From the NCBI GenBank assembly GCA_045866275.1, contig BAAFRX010000004.1:1-64000 (forward strand): DNA of 64,000 bases, written 5' to 3'. Numbering within the stretch: the stretch's first letter is position 1; the number at the start of each line of letters is the position of its first letter. This document shows positions 45,013 through 55,001 of the stretch, in pieces. Under the pieces are notes generated by a model. That model searched no databases and had not been told where the DNA came from. It was given only the letters and a program-made list of their open reading frames with translations. The position numbers and the translations under genes were made by a program. This DNA comes from Sideroxyarcus sp045866275. Its GTDB lineage: Bacteria; Pseudomonadota; Gammaproteobacteria; Burkholderiales; Gallionellaceae.

Positions 45013-45891
45013 ATGAAAACCAGTATCAGAAACGTGTTGGTTGGTGCAATTGTTGCCCTGATTCTACTCAGCATGAGCACCTTTGTGGTCGATCAGCGCC
45101 AGGCGGCCATTGTCTTCCAGTTGGGCGAGGTGATGCGCGTGGAAACCGCACCGGGGCTCAATTTCAAATTGCCGCTGGTGCAGAACGTGCGCTTTTTTGA
45201 TTCGCGTATCCTGACCCTCGACACCGTTGATCCGGAGCGCTTCATCACGGCCGAGAAGAAGAATGTCCTGGTCGACTCCTACGTCAAGTGGCGCATCTTC
45301 GACGTCAAGCAGTACTACGTCAGCGTGGGCGGCGACGAGGCGCGGGCGCAGACGCGCCTGCTGCAAACGGTCAATTCCGCCCTGCGCGAGGAATTCGGCA
45401 AGCTGACCATCCACGACGTGGTCTCCGGCAAGCGCGACGAACTGATGCGCGTGGTGCAGGAAAAGACCGACAGTGATGCGCGCAGGATCGGGGTCGAAGT
45501 GCTGGATGTGCGCTTGAAGCGCGTCGATTTCCCGGTCGAGATCAGCGATTCGGTGTATCGCCGCATGGAAGCGGAGCGCAAGCGCGTGGCGAACGAACTG
45601 CGCGCCACCGGTAATGCGGAGAGCGAAAAAATTCGCGCCGATGCGGACCGGCAACGCCAGGTGATCCTGTCGCAGGCCTACCGCGACGCGCAAAAAATCA
45701 AGGGCGAGGGCGATGCCAGAGCAACCGCCCTCTATGCCTCCGCCTTCGGGCGCAATCCGGAATTCTTTGCCTTTTACCGCAGTCTGGAAGCCTACAAACA
45801 GACTTTCAAGGACAAGAGCGATGTGATGGTGCTGGATCCGAGCTCGTCCTTCTTCAAATACCTGAAAACCCCCATCAGGGGCGGCCATTGA
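45013..45891 (+). CDS. hflC: FtsH protease regulator HflC
   Basis: The 292-residue partner of HflK has an N-terminal membrane helix (VLVGAIVALILLSMSTFVV), an SPFH domain (DQRQAAIVFQLGEVMRVETA, GLNFKLPLVQNVRFFDSR) and the helical end (RMEAERKRVANELRATG, YASAFGRNPEFFAFYRSLEA). The last residues, DPSSSFFKYLKTP, are conserved in HflC. It begins immediately after hflK with no gap. It is followed after 6 bases by the DUF2065 gene. Confidence 0.97.
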   Translation: MKTSIRNVLVGAIVALILLSMSTFVVDQRQAAIVFQLGEVMRVETAPGLNFKLPLVQNVRFFDSRILTLDTVDPERFITAEKKNVLVDSYVKWRIFDVKQYYVSVGGDEARAQTRLLQTVNSALREEFGKLTIHDVVSGKRDELMRVVQEKTDSDARRIGVEVLDVRLKRVDFPVEISDSVYRRMEAERKRVANELRATGNAESEKIRADADRQRQVILSQAYRDAQKIKGEGDARATALYASAFGRNPEFFAFYRSLEAYKQTFKDKSDVMVLDPSSSFFKYLKTPIRGGH

Positions 45892-45897
45892 GTTGCG

Positions 45898-46083
45898 ATG
45901 CTTGATTTCTGGCTGGCGGCGCTGGGACTGATGCTGGTGCTGGAAGGATTGATGCCTTTCATGTTTCCCGGGCTCTGGCGCCAAACCCTGAAAAACATTG
46001 CGCAGTTTCAGGACGGGCAGGTGCGCTTTCTGGGCCTGACCCTGATGTTGAGTGGCTTGTTGCTGATTTACTGGATTCGATGA
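45898..46083 (+). CDS. DUF2065 family small membrane protein
   Basis: The 61-residue protein has two hydrophobic segments (LAALGLMLVLEGLMPFMFP and LGLTLMLSGLLLIYWI) joined by RQTLKNIAQFQDGQVRFLG, which is the DUF2065 pattern (YjeT type). The gene is regularly found between hflC and hisZ or purA, so a role near the HflKC/FtsH complex is suspected but unproven. Its stop overlaps the hisZ start. Confidence 0.9.
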   Translation: MLDFWLAALGLMLVLEGLMPFMFPGLWRQTLKNIAQFQDGQVRFLGLTLMLSGLLLIYWIR

Positions 46084-47240
46084 TGAATTGGTTATTGCCT
46101 GAATATATCCAGGACATATTGCCGGAAGAGGCGTGGCGCATCGAGGGGATGCGGCGCGATGTGTTGCAACTGTTGCACCTGTCCGGGTATCAGCTGGTGT
46201 CCCCGCCGCTGATCGAATACGCCGAGTCGCTGCTGATCCGGGATAGTGCGGATATGGACCTGCGCACGTTCAAACTGGTGGATCAGTTGAGCGGCCGCAC
46301 GCTGGCCTTGCGTGCCGACATCACGCCGCAGGTGGCGCGGATCGATGCGCATTTGCTCAACCGCCAGGGGATCGCGCGGCTATGTTACGCGGGCAGCGTG
46401 GTGCATACCCATCCGGCCGGATTGATGAGCACGCGCGAGCCGTTGCAGATCGGCGCCGAACTTTACGGCCACACCGGGATCGAAAGCGACCTCGAGATAC
46501 AGCGCCTGATGCTGCATTCCCTGTCCCTGCTTGGTATCCGCGATATTCATCTCGATCTTGGGCATGTGGATGTGTTCCAGGCCCTGCTTGGGGATACGGC
46601 GGTGGCGAGCGAACTGGAGCGGGCGCTGTTCATCGCCCTGCAACACAAGGATGTGCCGGTTTTGCGCGATCTGGTGCGCGGACTCCCGGCTGCCCTGCAA
46701 GCGTCGTTGCTGGCGTTGCCGCAACTGCACGGCGGGGTGGAAGTGCTGGCGCGGGCACGCAGCCTGTTGCCGCAGGGAACTCGCATCAGCGCGGCACTGG
46801 GGCAACTGGAACAGGCCGTGCAGGAATTGCAGCCGCTGGTCGGCAGTATCGGGATCGATCTGGCGGAACTGCGCGGCTATCACTACCACAGCGGGATGGT
46901 GTTTGCCGTGTATCACCCGCGCAGCCATGATGCCATCGCCCTCGGCGGCCGCTATGACAATGTAGGCAAGCGTTTCGGCCGGGCGCGTCCGGCCACCGGT
47001 TTCAGCATGGACCTGCGCCAGATTTCTTCCCTGCTGCCGCCGGCCCAACCCGCCCGCGCGATTCTGGCCCCGTATTGTGCCGATCCCGCGCTGGATCGGG
47101 CCGTGGCCGAACTGCGCGGGCAAGGCGAGATCGTGCTGGTCGATCTGCTGGGGAAAACCGAATACCGGTCCGAATTGAATTGTGACCGTGAGCTGGTATT
47201 GCGTGACGGCAAGTGGATTGTCGTTGCAGTCAAAAACTAA
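46080..47240 (+). CDS. hisZ: ATP phosphoribosyltransferase regulatory subunit HisZ
   Basis: HisZ resembles histidyl-tRNA synthetase and activates short-form HisG in the first step of histidine synthesis. It has 386 residues. Class II synthetase-like motifs are seen: LPEYIQDILPEEAWRIEGMR, LALRADITPQVARIDAH, EPLQIGAELYGHTGIESDLE, ELRGYHYHSGMVFAVYHP and LGGRYDNVGKRFGRARPATG. The C-terminal anticodon-binding domain of true HisRS is missing, as expected for HisZ. It overlaps the DUF2065 gene by four bases. purA follows after 17 bases. Confidence 0.96.
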   Translation: MMNWLLPEYIQDILPEEAWRIEGMRRDVLQLLHLSGYQLVSPPLIEYAESLLIRDSADMDLRTFKLVDQLSGRTLALRADITPQVARIDAHLLNRQGIARLCYAGSVVHTHPAGLMSTREPLQIGAELYGHTGIESDLEIQRLMLHSLSLLGIRDIHLDLGHVDVFQALLGDTAVASELERALFIALQHKDVPVLRDLVRGLPAALQASLLALPQLHGGVEVLARARSLLPQGTRISAALGQLEQAVQELQPLVGSIGIDLAELRGYHYHSGMVFAVYHPRSHDAIALGGRYDNVGKRFGRARPATGFSMDLRQISSLLPPAQPARAILAPYCADPALDRAVAELRGQGEIVLVDLLGKTEYRSELNCDRELVLRDGKWIVVAVKN

Positions 47241-47257
47241 CAGAGGCAGGAACGAAA

Positions 47258-48571
47258 ATGTCCAAGAACGTGGTCGTGATCGGAACCCAGTGGGGCGATG
47301 AAGGCAAAGGCAAGGTGGTCGATTGGCTGACCGATCATGCCCAGGGGGTGGTACGTTTCCAGGGCGGTCACAATGCCGGCCATACGCTGGTGATCAACGG
47401 CGAGAAGACCGTGTTGCACCTGATCCCTTCGGGCATTCTGCGCGAGCAGGTGAAGTGCTTCATCGGCAACGGCGTGGTGCTGTCGCCTTCGGCGCTGCTC
47501 AAGGAAATGGACACGCTGGAAGCGGCCGGCGTCAGGGTGTACGAGCGCCTGCGCATTTCGGAAGCCTGTCCCCTGATTCTGCCCTACCACGAGTCCCTTG
47601 ACCGCGCGCGCGAAGCGGCCAAAGGCGCGGGCAAGATCGGCACCACCGGGCGCGGCATCGGACCCGCCTACGAAGACAAGGTGGCGCGCCGCGCCATCCG
47701 GCTGCAGGACCTGTTTCACCGCAAACGTTTTGCCGCCAAGCTGGGCGAGGTTCTCGACTACCACAACTTCGTGCTGAAAAATTATTTCAAGGCCGAGACA
47801 GTCGATTTCAACCAGACCATGGACGCCGCACTGCTCCTGGCGGAGCGCATCCGGCCTTTGGTGCTTGACGTGCCGCGCGCCTTGTATGAGGCAAACAAGG
47901 CCGGACAGAACCTGTTGTTCGAAGGCGCACAGGGCGCCCTGCTCGACATCGACCACGGCACCTATCCATTCGTCACCTCGAGCAACTGCATTTCCGGCGC
48001 GGTCTGTGCGGGCGCGGGGATCGGCCCGCAGGCGCTGCACTATGTGCTGGGCATCACCAAGGCATACACGACGCGCGTCGGCTCCGGACCGTTCCCGACC
48101 GAGCTGTACGACGCCGAATCGAAGCAGGATCCGATTGGCAAGATGCTGGCCGAGAAAGGGCACGAGTTCGGTTCCACCACCGGGCGTGCCCGTCGTTGCG
48201 GCTGGTTCGACGCGGCGGCGCTCAAGCGTTCGATCCAGATCAATGGCGTATCGGGCCTGTGCGTGACCAAGCTGGACGTGATGGATGGCATGGAAACCGT
48301 GCGCATCGGCATCGGCTACAAGATCGATGGCCAGTTCAGCGACATTCTGCCGGTCGGGGCGGACTCGTTGGTCGGGTGCGAACCGGTGTACGAGGACATG
48401 CCGGGCTGGAGTGGCAGCACGGTCGGCGTGAAGCGCCACGAAGACCTGCCGCAGGCGGCGCGCAACTATCTGCAACGCATTGCCGAGATCTGCGAAGTGC
48501 CGGTGGACATGGTATCAACCGGTCCGGACCGCGACGAAACCATCGTGTTGCGCCACCCGTTCGAGGCCTGA
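47258..48571 (+). CDS. purA: Adenylosuccinate synthetase
   Basis: PurA joins IMP and aspartate with GTP to form adenylosuccinate, the first committed step to AMP. From ATG 47258 it has 437 residues (E. coli 432). Motifs are the GTP-binding loop GTQWGDEGKGKVVDWL (GDEGKGK at 13-19), FQGGHNAGHTLVI, GTTGRGIGPAYEDKVAR, EGAQGALLDIDHGTYPFVTS, TTGRARRCGWFDA and TKLDVMDG. The gene ends the hfq-to-purA run. Confidence 0.98.
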   Translation: MSKNVVVIGTQWGDEGKGKVVDWLTDHAQGVVRFQGGHNAGHTLVINGEKTVLHLIPSGILREQVKCFIGNGVVLSPSALLKEMDTLEAAGVRVYERLRISEACPLILPYHESLDRAREAAKGAGKIGTTGRGIGPAYEDKVARRAIRLQDLFHRKRFAAKLGEVLDYHNFVLKNYFKAETVDFNQTMDAALLLAERIRPLVLDVPRALYEANKAGQNLLFEGAQGALLDIDHGTYPFVTSSNCISGAVCAGAGIGPQALHYVLGITKAYTTRVGSGPFPTELYDAESKQDPIGKMLAEKGHEFGSTTGRARRCGWFDAAALKRSIQINGVSGLCVTKLDVMDGMETVRIGIGYKIDGQFSDILPVGADSLVGCEPVYEDMPGWSGSTVGVKRHEDLPQAARNYLQRIAEICEVPVDMVSTGPDRDETIVLRHPFEA

Positions 48572-48839
48572 ACGGGTGAGGCGGATTGAAAAAGAGAACA
48601 CGCAGCGCGGCAGCGGTGGGTTTTTCATGCTGGGAAGCCAAAAAAACGGCCTGCATTCGTAAGCCATTTTGAATGTTCACCGGCTTATTCCGGAACCCCT
48701 GCCAAAGCAGGTCGCAGCCCAGTTCCTTGCTCTCGACACACCGCTCGGCCAAGACCGAAAATTTATCTTTGAAGGCTTTGCGGCGTGCGACCGTTCATGC
48801 GCTTCGAAATTAGCTACGCTTGCCCTGTCTCACCAACCG

Positions 48840-48874
48840 CTCCCCCAGCCCCTCTCCCGCTTGCGGGCGAGGGG
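48840..48874. repeat. Palindromic GC-rich repeat, intergenic (copy 4)
   Basis: The core CCCTCTCCCGCTTGCGGGCG followed by AGGGG differs from the purL copy at 3846-3884 by only one base over 24 positions. This shows that the same element exists outside genes. It can form a stem of CCCTCtCCCGC with GCGGGcGAGGG. Confidence 0.75.
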
Positions 48875-48880
48875 AGTACT

Positions 48881-48907
48881 GGATTTCGGCTTTCGCCGGA
48901 ATGACGG
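48881..48907. repeat. Short palindromic intergenic repeat
   Basis: The sequence GGATTTCGGCTTTCGCCGGA followed by ATGACGG contains an imperfect inverted repeat around CTTTCG. Elements of this look (ending CCGGAATGACGG) are widespread between genes in proteobacterial genomes. Only one full copy is in the window. Confidence 0.5.
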
Positions 48908-48908
48908 C

Positions 48909-50579
<1,671 letters not shown>

Positions 50580-50711
50580 TTTGAGATTTCTCTGGGTTGC
50601 TTTGGAAAGGCGCGTAGCTTACCGCATGGCGTGCCCATCGCCCACTCCATTGCAACCCGCTGCGTTTTTCCTGGCTTTAAGTTCCAGGCTTTGCAGGGCA
50701 TCACAAGTATC

Positions 50712-50717
50712 TATAAA
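50712..50717 (+). promoter_or_regulatory. Putative -10 element of the asnB-like gene
   Basis: TATAAA lies 115 bases before the ATG at 50832, with TTGCAG (50691-50696) 15 bases upstream as a poor -35. It would leave a leader of about 110 bases. Weak evidence. Confidence 0.25.
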
Positions 50718-50831
50718 ATCGACAGCGTGCCACATTTTCCGATTGCAACCGCGCCCACTTCGAGCGGCGCAGGTTGCATACCTTGGGCGTGCCAATCTTA
50801 TATTCACCCTCTCTGATAGGAATCTCCCCCC

Positions 50832-52673
50832 ATGTGCGGCCTTTGCGGTGAACTTCGCTTCGATCAACAGATCCCCGATGCTTCCGTCCTGCGGCGCATG
50901 ACAGCAACGCTGGCCCGGCGCGGCCCGGATGCGGCGGGTTTTCATAGCGAGGGGCCGGTGGCACTCGGTCATCGCCGTCTGGCCATCATCGATCTTTCTG
51001 AGCGTGCCAAACAGCCAATGTTGGATGCAGACCTGCATCTCGCGCTGGTGTTCAACGGCACGATCTACAACTATCGGGAATTGCGCACCGAGTTGCAGGA
51101 GATGGATTACGAGTTCTTCTCCGACGGCGACAGCGAGGTCATTCTCAAGGCCTACCACGCATGGGGCGAGCATTGCGTGAGCCATTTCATCGGCATGTTT
51201 GCCTTTGCCGTATGGGATACACGCAGCCAGTCCTTGTTCATGGCGCGCGACCGTTTTGGCATCAAACCGCTCTACTACGCGCTGGACGGCGCATCGCTGC
51301 GTTTCGCCTCGACCACGCAAGCGCTGCTGGCGGGCGGCGGCATCGATACCCGCATCGACCCCATCGCATTGCACCATCACCTCACCCTGCATGCCGTGGT
51401 ACCGCCGCCCCGCACCCTGCTCAACGGCATCCGCAAACTGCCGCAGGCACACTGGATGCGCATTACGGCGGCGGGCGATGTCGAACTCAAGCGTTACTGG
51501 GAGCTGGATGCAACACGCCCAAGCACTTCCCCCTCCCCAACCCTCCCCCCGGGAGAGAGGGGAAAAACGAATCGCTCCTCGCATTTTGAATTGTCGGAAC
51601 AGGACTGGCTCAACGCCACGCGCCATGTGTTGAAGAAGGTGGTGGAACGCCACCGTCTGGCGGCGGACGTGCCGGTGGGCGTACTGCTCTCCGGCGGGCT
51701 GGATTCCAGTTTGATTGTGGCTCTGCTGGCCGACCATGTGCCCGACCTGCGCACTTTCTCCATCGGCTTCGAGGACATCGGCGGCGATGCCGAGAAAGGC
51801 GATGAGTTTGAATATTCCGATCAGGTGGTGGCGCGTTACCGCACGCGGCATCACAAGATGCTCATCCCCAACCGCGAAGTGCTGAAGCGCCTGCCGGAAG
51901 CGGTGCGCAGCATGTCGGAGCCGATGGTGAGCCAGGACAACATCGCGTTCTACCTGCTGGCGGAGCAGGTATCAAAGGATGTGAAAGTGGTGCTGGCCGG
52001 ACAAGGCGCGGACGAAGTGTTCGGCGGCTATTTCTGGTATCCGCGCATGGAAGCATCCAGCGGCACGTCACTGCAACGCTTCAGCCAGCACTACTTCGAC
52101 CGCGACCACGCCGAGTATCTGGAGACCGTGAGCGACGCCTACCGCACGGAGGATGTCACCAGCGAACTGGTCGCCAACGAATTATCAAAACCGCATGCCG
52201 ATGAATTCCTCGACCAGGTGCTGCGTTTCGACGTGAGCACACTGGTGGTGGACGACCCGGTGAAGCGCATGGACAACATGAGCATGGCCTGGGGACTGGA
52301 AGCGCGCGTGCCCTTCCTCGACCATGAGCTGGTGGAACTGGCGGCGAAGATGCCGCCCTCGCTGCGCCTGAAGGAAGGCGGCAAATTCCCGCTCAAGGCC
52401 ATCGCGCGCGGCCTCATCCCCGACAGCGTCATCGACCGCCCCAAAGGCTACTTCCCCGTCCCCGCCCTGAAATACGTGCGCGGCGAATTTCTGCAATTCA
52501 TGCGCGACATCCTGCTCTCCGACGCCTGCCGCAACCGCGGAGTATTCAACCGCGCCTACGTCGAAAAACTCCTTGCCGAACCGGAGTCGCACTTCACCCG
52601 ACTGAACGGCAGCAAGCTGTGGCATCTGGCATTGCTGGAGTATTGGCTGCAACTGAATGTCGACCAGGCATAA
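50832..52673 (+). CDS. Probable N-acetylglutaminylglutamine amidotransferase (asparagine synthase family)
   Basis: The 613-residue product has an N-terminal class II glutaminase (nucleophile Cys2, MCGLCGELRF, RRGPDAAGFHS, LVFNGTIYNYRELR) and a C-terminal synthetase domain with PP-loop LLSGGLDSSL near 285. The sequence (VALGHRRLAIIDLSERAKQPM, FSDGDSEVILKAYHAWG, IDPIALHHHLTLHAVVPPPRTLL) is closer to the enzyme that makes the osmolyte N-acetylglutaminylglutamine amide than to AsnB proper. Its usual partner, a ligase/acetyltransferase, is not adjacent. Residues about 231-247 come from a palindromic repeat inserted between the domains. Plain AsnB remains the alternative. Confidence 0.82.
   Translation: MCGLCGELRFDQQIPDASVLRRMTATLARRGPDAAGFHSEGPVALGHRRLAIIDLSERAKQPMLDADLHLALVFNGTIYNYRELRTELQEMDYEFFSDGDSEVILKAYHAWGEHCVSHFIGMFAFAVWDTRSQSLFMARDRFGIKPLYYALDGASLRFASTTQALLAGGGIDTRIDPIALHHHLTLHAVVPPPRTLLNGIRKLPQAHWMRITAAGDVELKRYWELDATRPSTSPSPTLPPGERGKTNRSSHFELSEQDWLNATRHVLKKVVERHRLAADVPVGVLLSGGLDSSLIVALLADHVPDLRTFSIGFEDIGGDAEKGDEFEYSDQVVARYRTRHHKMLIPNREVLKRLPEAVRSMSEPMVSQDNIAFYLLAEQVSKDVKVVLAGQGADEVFGGYFWYPRMEASSGTSLQRFSQHYFDRDHAEYLETVSDAYRTEDVTSELVANELSKPHADEFLDQVLRFDVSTLVVDDPVKRMDNMSMAWGLEARVPFLDHELVELAAKMPPSLRLKEGGKFPLKAIARGLIPDSVIDRPKGYFPVPALKYVRGEFLQFMRDILLSDACRNRGVFNRAYVEKLLAEPESHFTRLNGSKLWHLALLEYWLQLNVDQA
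51526..51563. repeat. Palindromic GC-rich repeat inside the asnB-like gene (copy 3)
   Basis: CTTCCCCCTCCCCAACCCTC, then CCCCCGGGAGAGAGGGG and AAAAACGAA, closely matches the nnrD copy (7328-7365), including the right flank. It keeps the frame and encodes STSPSPTLPPGERGKTN between the glutaminase and synthetase domains. Confidence 0.75.
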
Positions 52674-52681
52674 ATGGTCCT

Positions 52682-52750
52682 GTCGGGTTGAAACCCGACC
52701 CACAATAGCAGACATAAAAAAACCGCACCGATGCAGGTGCGGTTTTTTTC
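52682..52750. terminator. Bidirectional terminator between the asnB-like gene and ccmI
   Basis: CCGCACC (52723-52729), a six-base loop and GGTGCGG (52736-52742) form a 7-bp GC-rich stem. It is preceded by seven A and followed by seven T residues, so it works on both strands for these two convergent genes. A second perfect hairpin, GTCGGGTT-GA-AACCCGAC (52682-52699), lies just upstream. Confidence 0.85.
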
Positions 52751-52762
52751 TGGCATCACCAC

Positions 52763-54019
52763 TTACTGCACGATGGCGCCAATCTTCACGTTCACATTCT
52801 TGCTGCCCGGACGCAGGGGTTGGCTCGATCCTTCCGCGTCACCGGCTTGCGGCATCGCGGTACCGGATTTCGAGATGCGCGCCACCACCACGACTTGGTC
52901 GAAAGCGGACAGCTTCATCTGGGGCGCCATCGCCATGCTGTCATCCAGCTCGAAATTGATGGGCAGATCGCGCACCTGTTTGCGCAGGATCGCCAACGGC
53001 ATCTTGGGCCCTTGGGCGGCGCGCGCCAGCACGAATACGGTGTCGTCCGGGCTGAACTTGCCTTTCAGCGATGGATCCAGCGTGACTTTGCCGGTGATGC
53101 GCTCCTTGCCCGCAGCGGCAGTCTGTGCCGGCGGTGCGATCTGTTCGAGCATCGGCGCCTTGCCGCCCTTGATGTGGGACAGCAACTGGCGCGCTTCGGC
53201 CAGGCCGCCCTCGATGGCGCGGGCATCCTCACTGTCCGGCGGCAATTGCACGCGCAACTTTTCCCAGTGCTGGATAGCCACGGCAAAGTCGCCGCGTTCC
53301 ATCGCGGCCGAGCCTGCCAGCGCCAGCCCCTTCATATTGTTCGGATCGAGTGCCAGCGCCTGGTTGATGAATTCGGTCGGTTTGCCGCGCAAGGTCTGTC
53401 CCTGTGCCATCGCTGCGGCATCGGCATAGTCCGCCCACACCCAGGCTTCATTGGGTACCCGCTTCACCAGCTCGGCATATCCCCGCGCCGATTCGGCATA
53501 GCGCTCGGCATCCATATAACTGCGCGCCAGCATCAGCAGCGAAGTCGCATCGTCCGGATTGGCCTTGACCTTCTGTTCCAGTTCGGCCAGCGCAGTGTCG
53601 GTGCGCACCGAGCCGCCCATCGCGCTCACGCCCGCGTGCGGATTGGCCGGAGAAAACGCATCCGGCGTACCAACGGCCAGATAGACACCGACCGAAAGCA
53701 TCACCAGCAAGGCGGACAAGCCGACAGCCAACGCCCGAAACGGGCGGGCACCGGTTTCTGTTGCAGCCTGTTCCGAACCCGCCACCTCATCCAGCACCCG
53801 GCTTTCGAGTTCGCGCTTGCCTTGTTCGTAAAGCTCCGGCGCAAGCAGATCATTTTTGAGATCGGTATCCAGCTCGGCCGACTGGTCGCGCAGGATTTGC
53901 AGGTTGGCGGCATTGCGTTCCACCGCATTGTTGACCGCACGACCGCGCCACAAGGGTACGGCAACGAACATCACCGCGACGAACAAAAGCGCCGCACCAA
54001 TCAGCCAGAACAGAATCAT
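52763..54019 (-). CDS. ccmI: Cytochrome c-type biogenesis protein CcmI
   Basis: CcmI is the apocytochrome chaperone of the System I maturation complex. The 418-residue product has two membrane helices (FWLIGAALLFVAVMFVAVPLW; ALAVGLSALLVMLSVGVYLAVG) flanking a basic-acidic cytoplasmic loop. A periplasmic TPR region follows (KANPDDATSLLMLARSYMDA, NQALALDPNNMKGLALAGSA), then a C-terminal beta-rich domain (TVFVLARAAQGPKMPLAILR). It overlaps ccmH by four bases and is the last ccm gene. Confidence 0.9.
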   Translation of the reverse strand: MILFWLIGAALLFVAVMFVAVPLWRGRAVNNAVERNAANLQILRDQSAELDTDLKNDLLAPELYEQGKRELESRVLDEVAGSEQAATETGARPFRALAVGLSALLVMLSVGVYLAVGTPDAFSPANPHAGVSAMGGSVRTDTALAELEQKVKANPDDATSLLMLARSYMDAERYAESARGYAELVKRVPNEAWVWADYADAAAMAQGQTLRGKPTEFINQALALDPNNMKGLALAGSAAMERGDFAVAIQHWEKLRVQLPPDSEDARAIEGGLAEARQLLSHIKGGKAPMLEQIAPPAQTAAAGKERITGKVTLDPSLKGKFSPDDTVFVLARAAQGPKMPLAILRKQVRDLPINFELDDSMAMAPQMKLSAFDQVVVVARISKSGTAMPQAGDAEGSSQPLRPGSKNVNVKIGAIVQ

Positions 54020-54477
54020 GATTTACTTTCTTCTTCGAGTAGGGTGGCCGCTCTTTGCGCGGCTTCCGGGGTCAGCGCCGGCTCGGGCACGGTCGCGCGA
54101 CGCTTGCGCAACTGGAATAGCAGAATGCCGATACCCAGCAGCAACAGCACGAAGGGCGCAGCCCACAACGGCACGGTTTCGCGGTCAACCGGCGGGTCGA
54201 ACAATACCGACTTGCCGAAGCGCTCCACCAGCAAGTCCATTATTTCCTGGTCGGTCGCCCCCGCCATCATCTTGTCGCGCATGATCTGGCGCACATCGTT
54301 CGACCAGTCGGAACGGGAGCTGGCGACGTTCTCGCTCTGGCACACCAGACAGCGCACCTTTTCCGCCAGATTGATCATGCGGCGCTCGATCGCGGGATTG
54401 TCGGCGAGGTCTCTGGCCTCCTCCGCCCCTGCGAATACAGGCACGACCAGAAGCAATGCACATAAAAATCTTTTCAT
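54016..54477 (-). CDS. ccmH: Cytochrome c-type biogenesis protein CcmH/CycL
   Basis: The 153-residue periplasmic thiol oxidoreductase has a signal peptide (MKRFLCALLLVVPVFAGA), the redox motif RCLVCQSEN (Cys43, Cys46) and a C-terminal membrane helix (LWAAPFVLLLLGIGILLFQ). It reduces or holds the apocytochrome CXXCH cysteines before heme attachment. It is the short form, without the TPR extension of E. coli CcmH; that part is supplied by CcmI. It overlaps both neighbours by four bases. Confidence 0.95.
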   Translation of the reverse strand: MKRFLCALLLVVPVFAGAEEARDLADNPAIERRMINLAEKVRCLVCQSENVASSRSDWSNDVRQIMRDKMMAGATDQEIMDLLVERFGKSVLFDPPVDRETVPLWAAPFVLLLLGIGILLFQLRKRRATVPEPALTPEAAQRAATLLEEESKS

Positions 54478-55001
54478 TTTTTCTTCAGCTCCTCGACCAG
54501 CGGCAGAATACGTTCAGCCAGGTTTTTCTGGGTTGCCGCACCGATCAGTTTGTCGCGAATGATGCCCTGCTTGTCGATGACATAGGTTTCCGGCACGCCA
54601 TAGACGCCGTAATCAAATCCGATTTTTCCATCCGCATCGAACAGGGTCAGCAGGTAGGGATTGCCAGACCGGCGCAGAACCGCCTGGCCATCTTCGCGTT
54701 TGTCTTTGTAGTTCAACCCCAGCACCGGCACAATGTTCCGGCTCGCCAGGTCCATCAGCACCGGGTGCTCGTCCTTGCATGCGGTGCACCACGATGCCCA
54801 TACATTCAACAGCCACACCTGGCCTTGCATGTCCTGCGCGGAGAACTGCTTGTTGGCGTCGTCCAGCAGAGGCAGGGTAAAAACGGGTGCGGGTTTGCCA
54901 ATCAGGGGGGACGGCACCTCGCGCGGGTCCATGCTCAACCCCACGTAGAGAAAGGCGGAGAGCACCAGGAAAATCACCAGCGGCAATATGAAACGCATCA
55001 T
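54474..55001 (-). CDS. ccmG: Thiol:disulfide interchange protein CcmG/DsbE
   Basis: CcmG is the membrane-anchored thioredoxin-like reductant of the maturation pathway. From the ATG at 55001 (MMRF), which overlaps the ccmF stop, it has 175 residues. The frame is open further upstream inside ccmF, but homology begins here. It has an N-terminal anchor (FILPLVIFLVLSAFLYVGL), GKPAPVFTLPLLDD, the redox site NVWASWCTACKDEHP (Cys72, Cys75) and YGVYGVPETYVIDKQG with the cis-proline. Confidence 0.96.
   Translation of the reverse strand: MMRFILPLVIFLVLSAFLYVGLSMDPREVPSPLIGKPAPVFTLPLLDDANKQFSAQDMQGQVWLLNVWASWCTACKDEHPVLMDLASRNIVPVLGLNYKDKREDGQAVLRRSGNPYLLTLFDADGKIGFDYGVYGVPETYVIDKQGIIRDKLIGAATQKNLAERILPLVEELKKK

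Larger units (their letters stand above)
48572..48908. other. Intergenic region between purA and ettA, rich in short repeats
   Basis: This 337-base gap lies between two convergent genes and has no convincing gene. It holds the GC-rich palindromic repeat at 48840-48874 and a TTTCGGC-TTTC-GCCGGAAT palindrome at 48881-48907. Farther left are smaller elements such as CTTATTCCGGAACCCC. I see no strong terminator for purA; the palindromes may serve that purpose. Confidence 0.6.
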
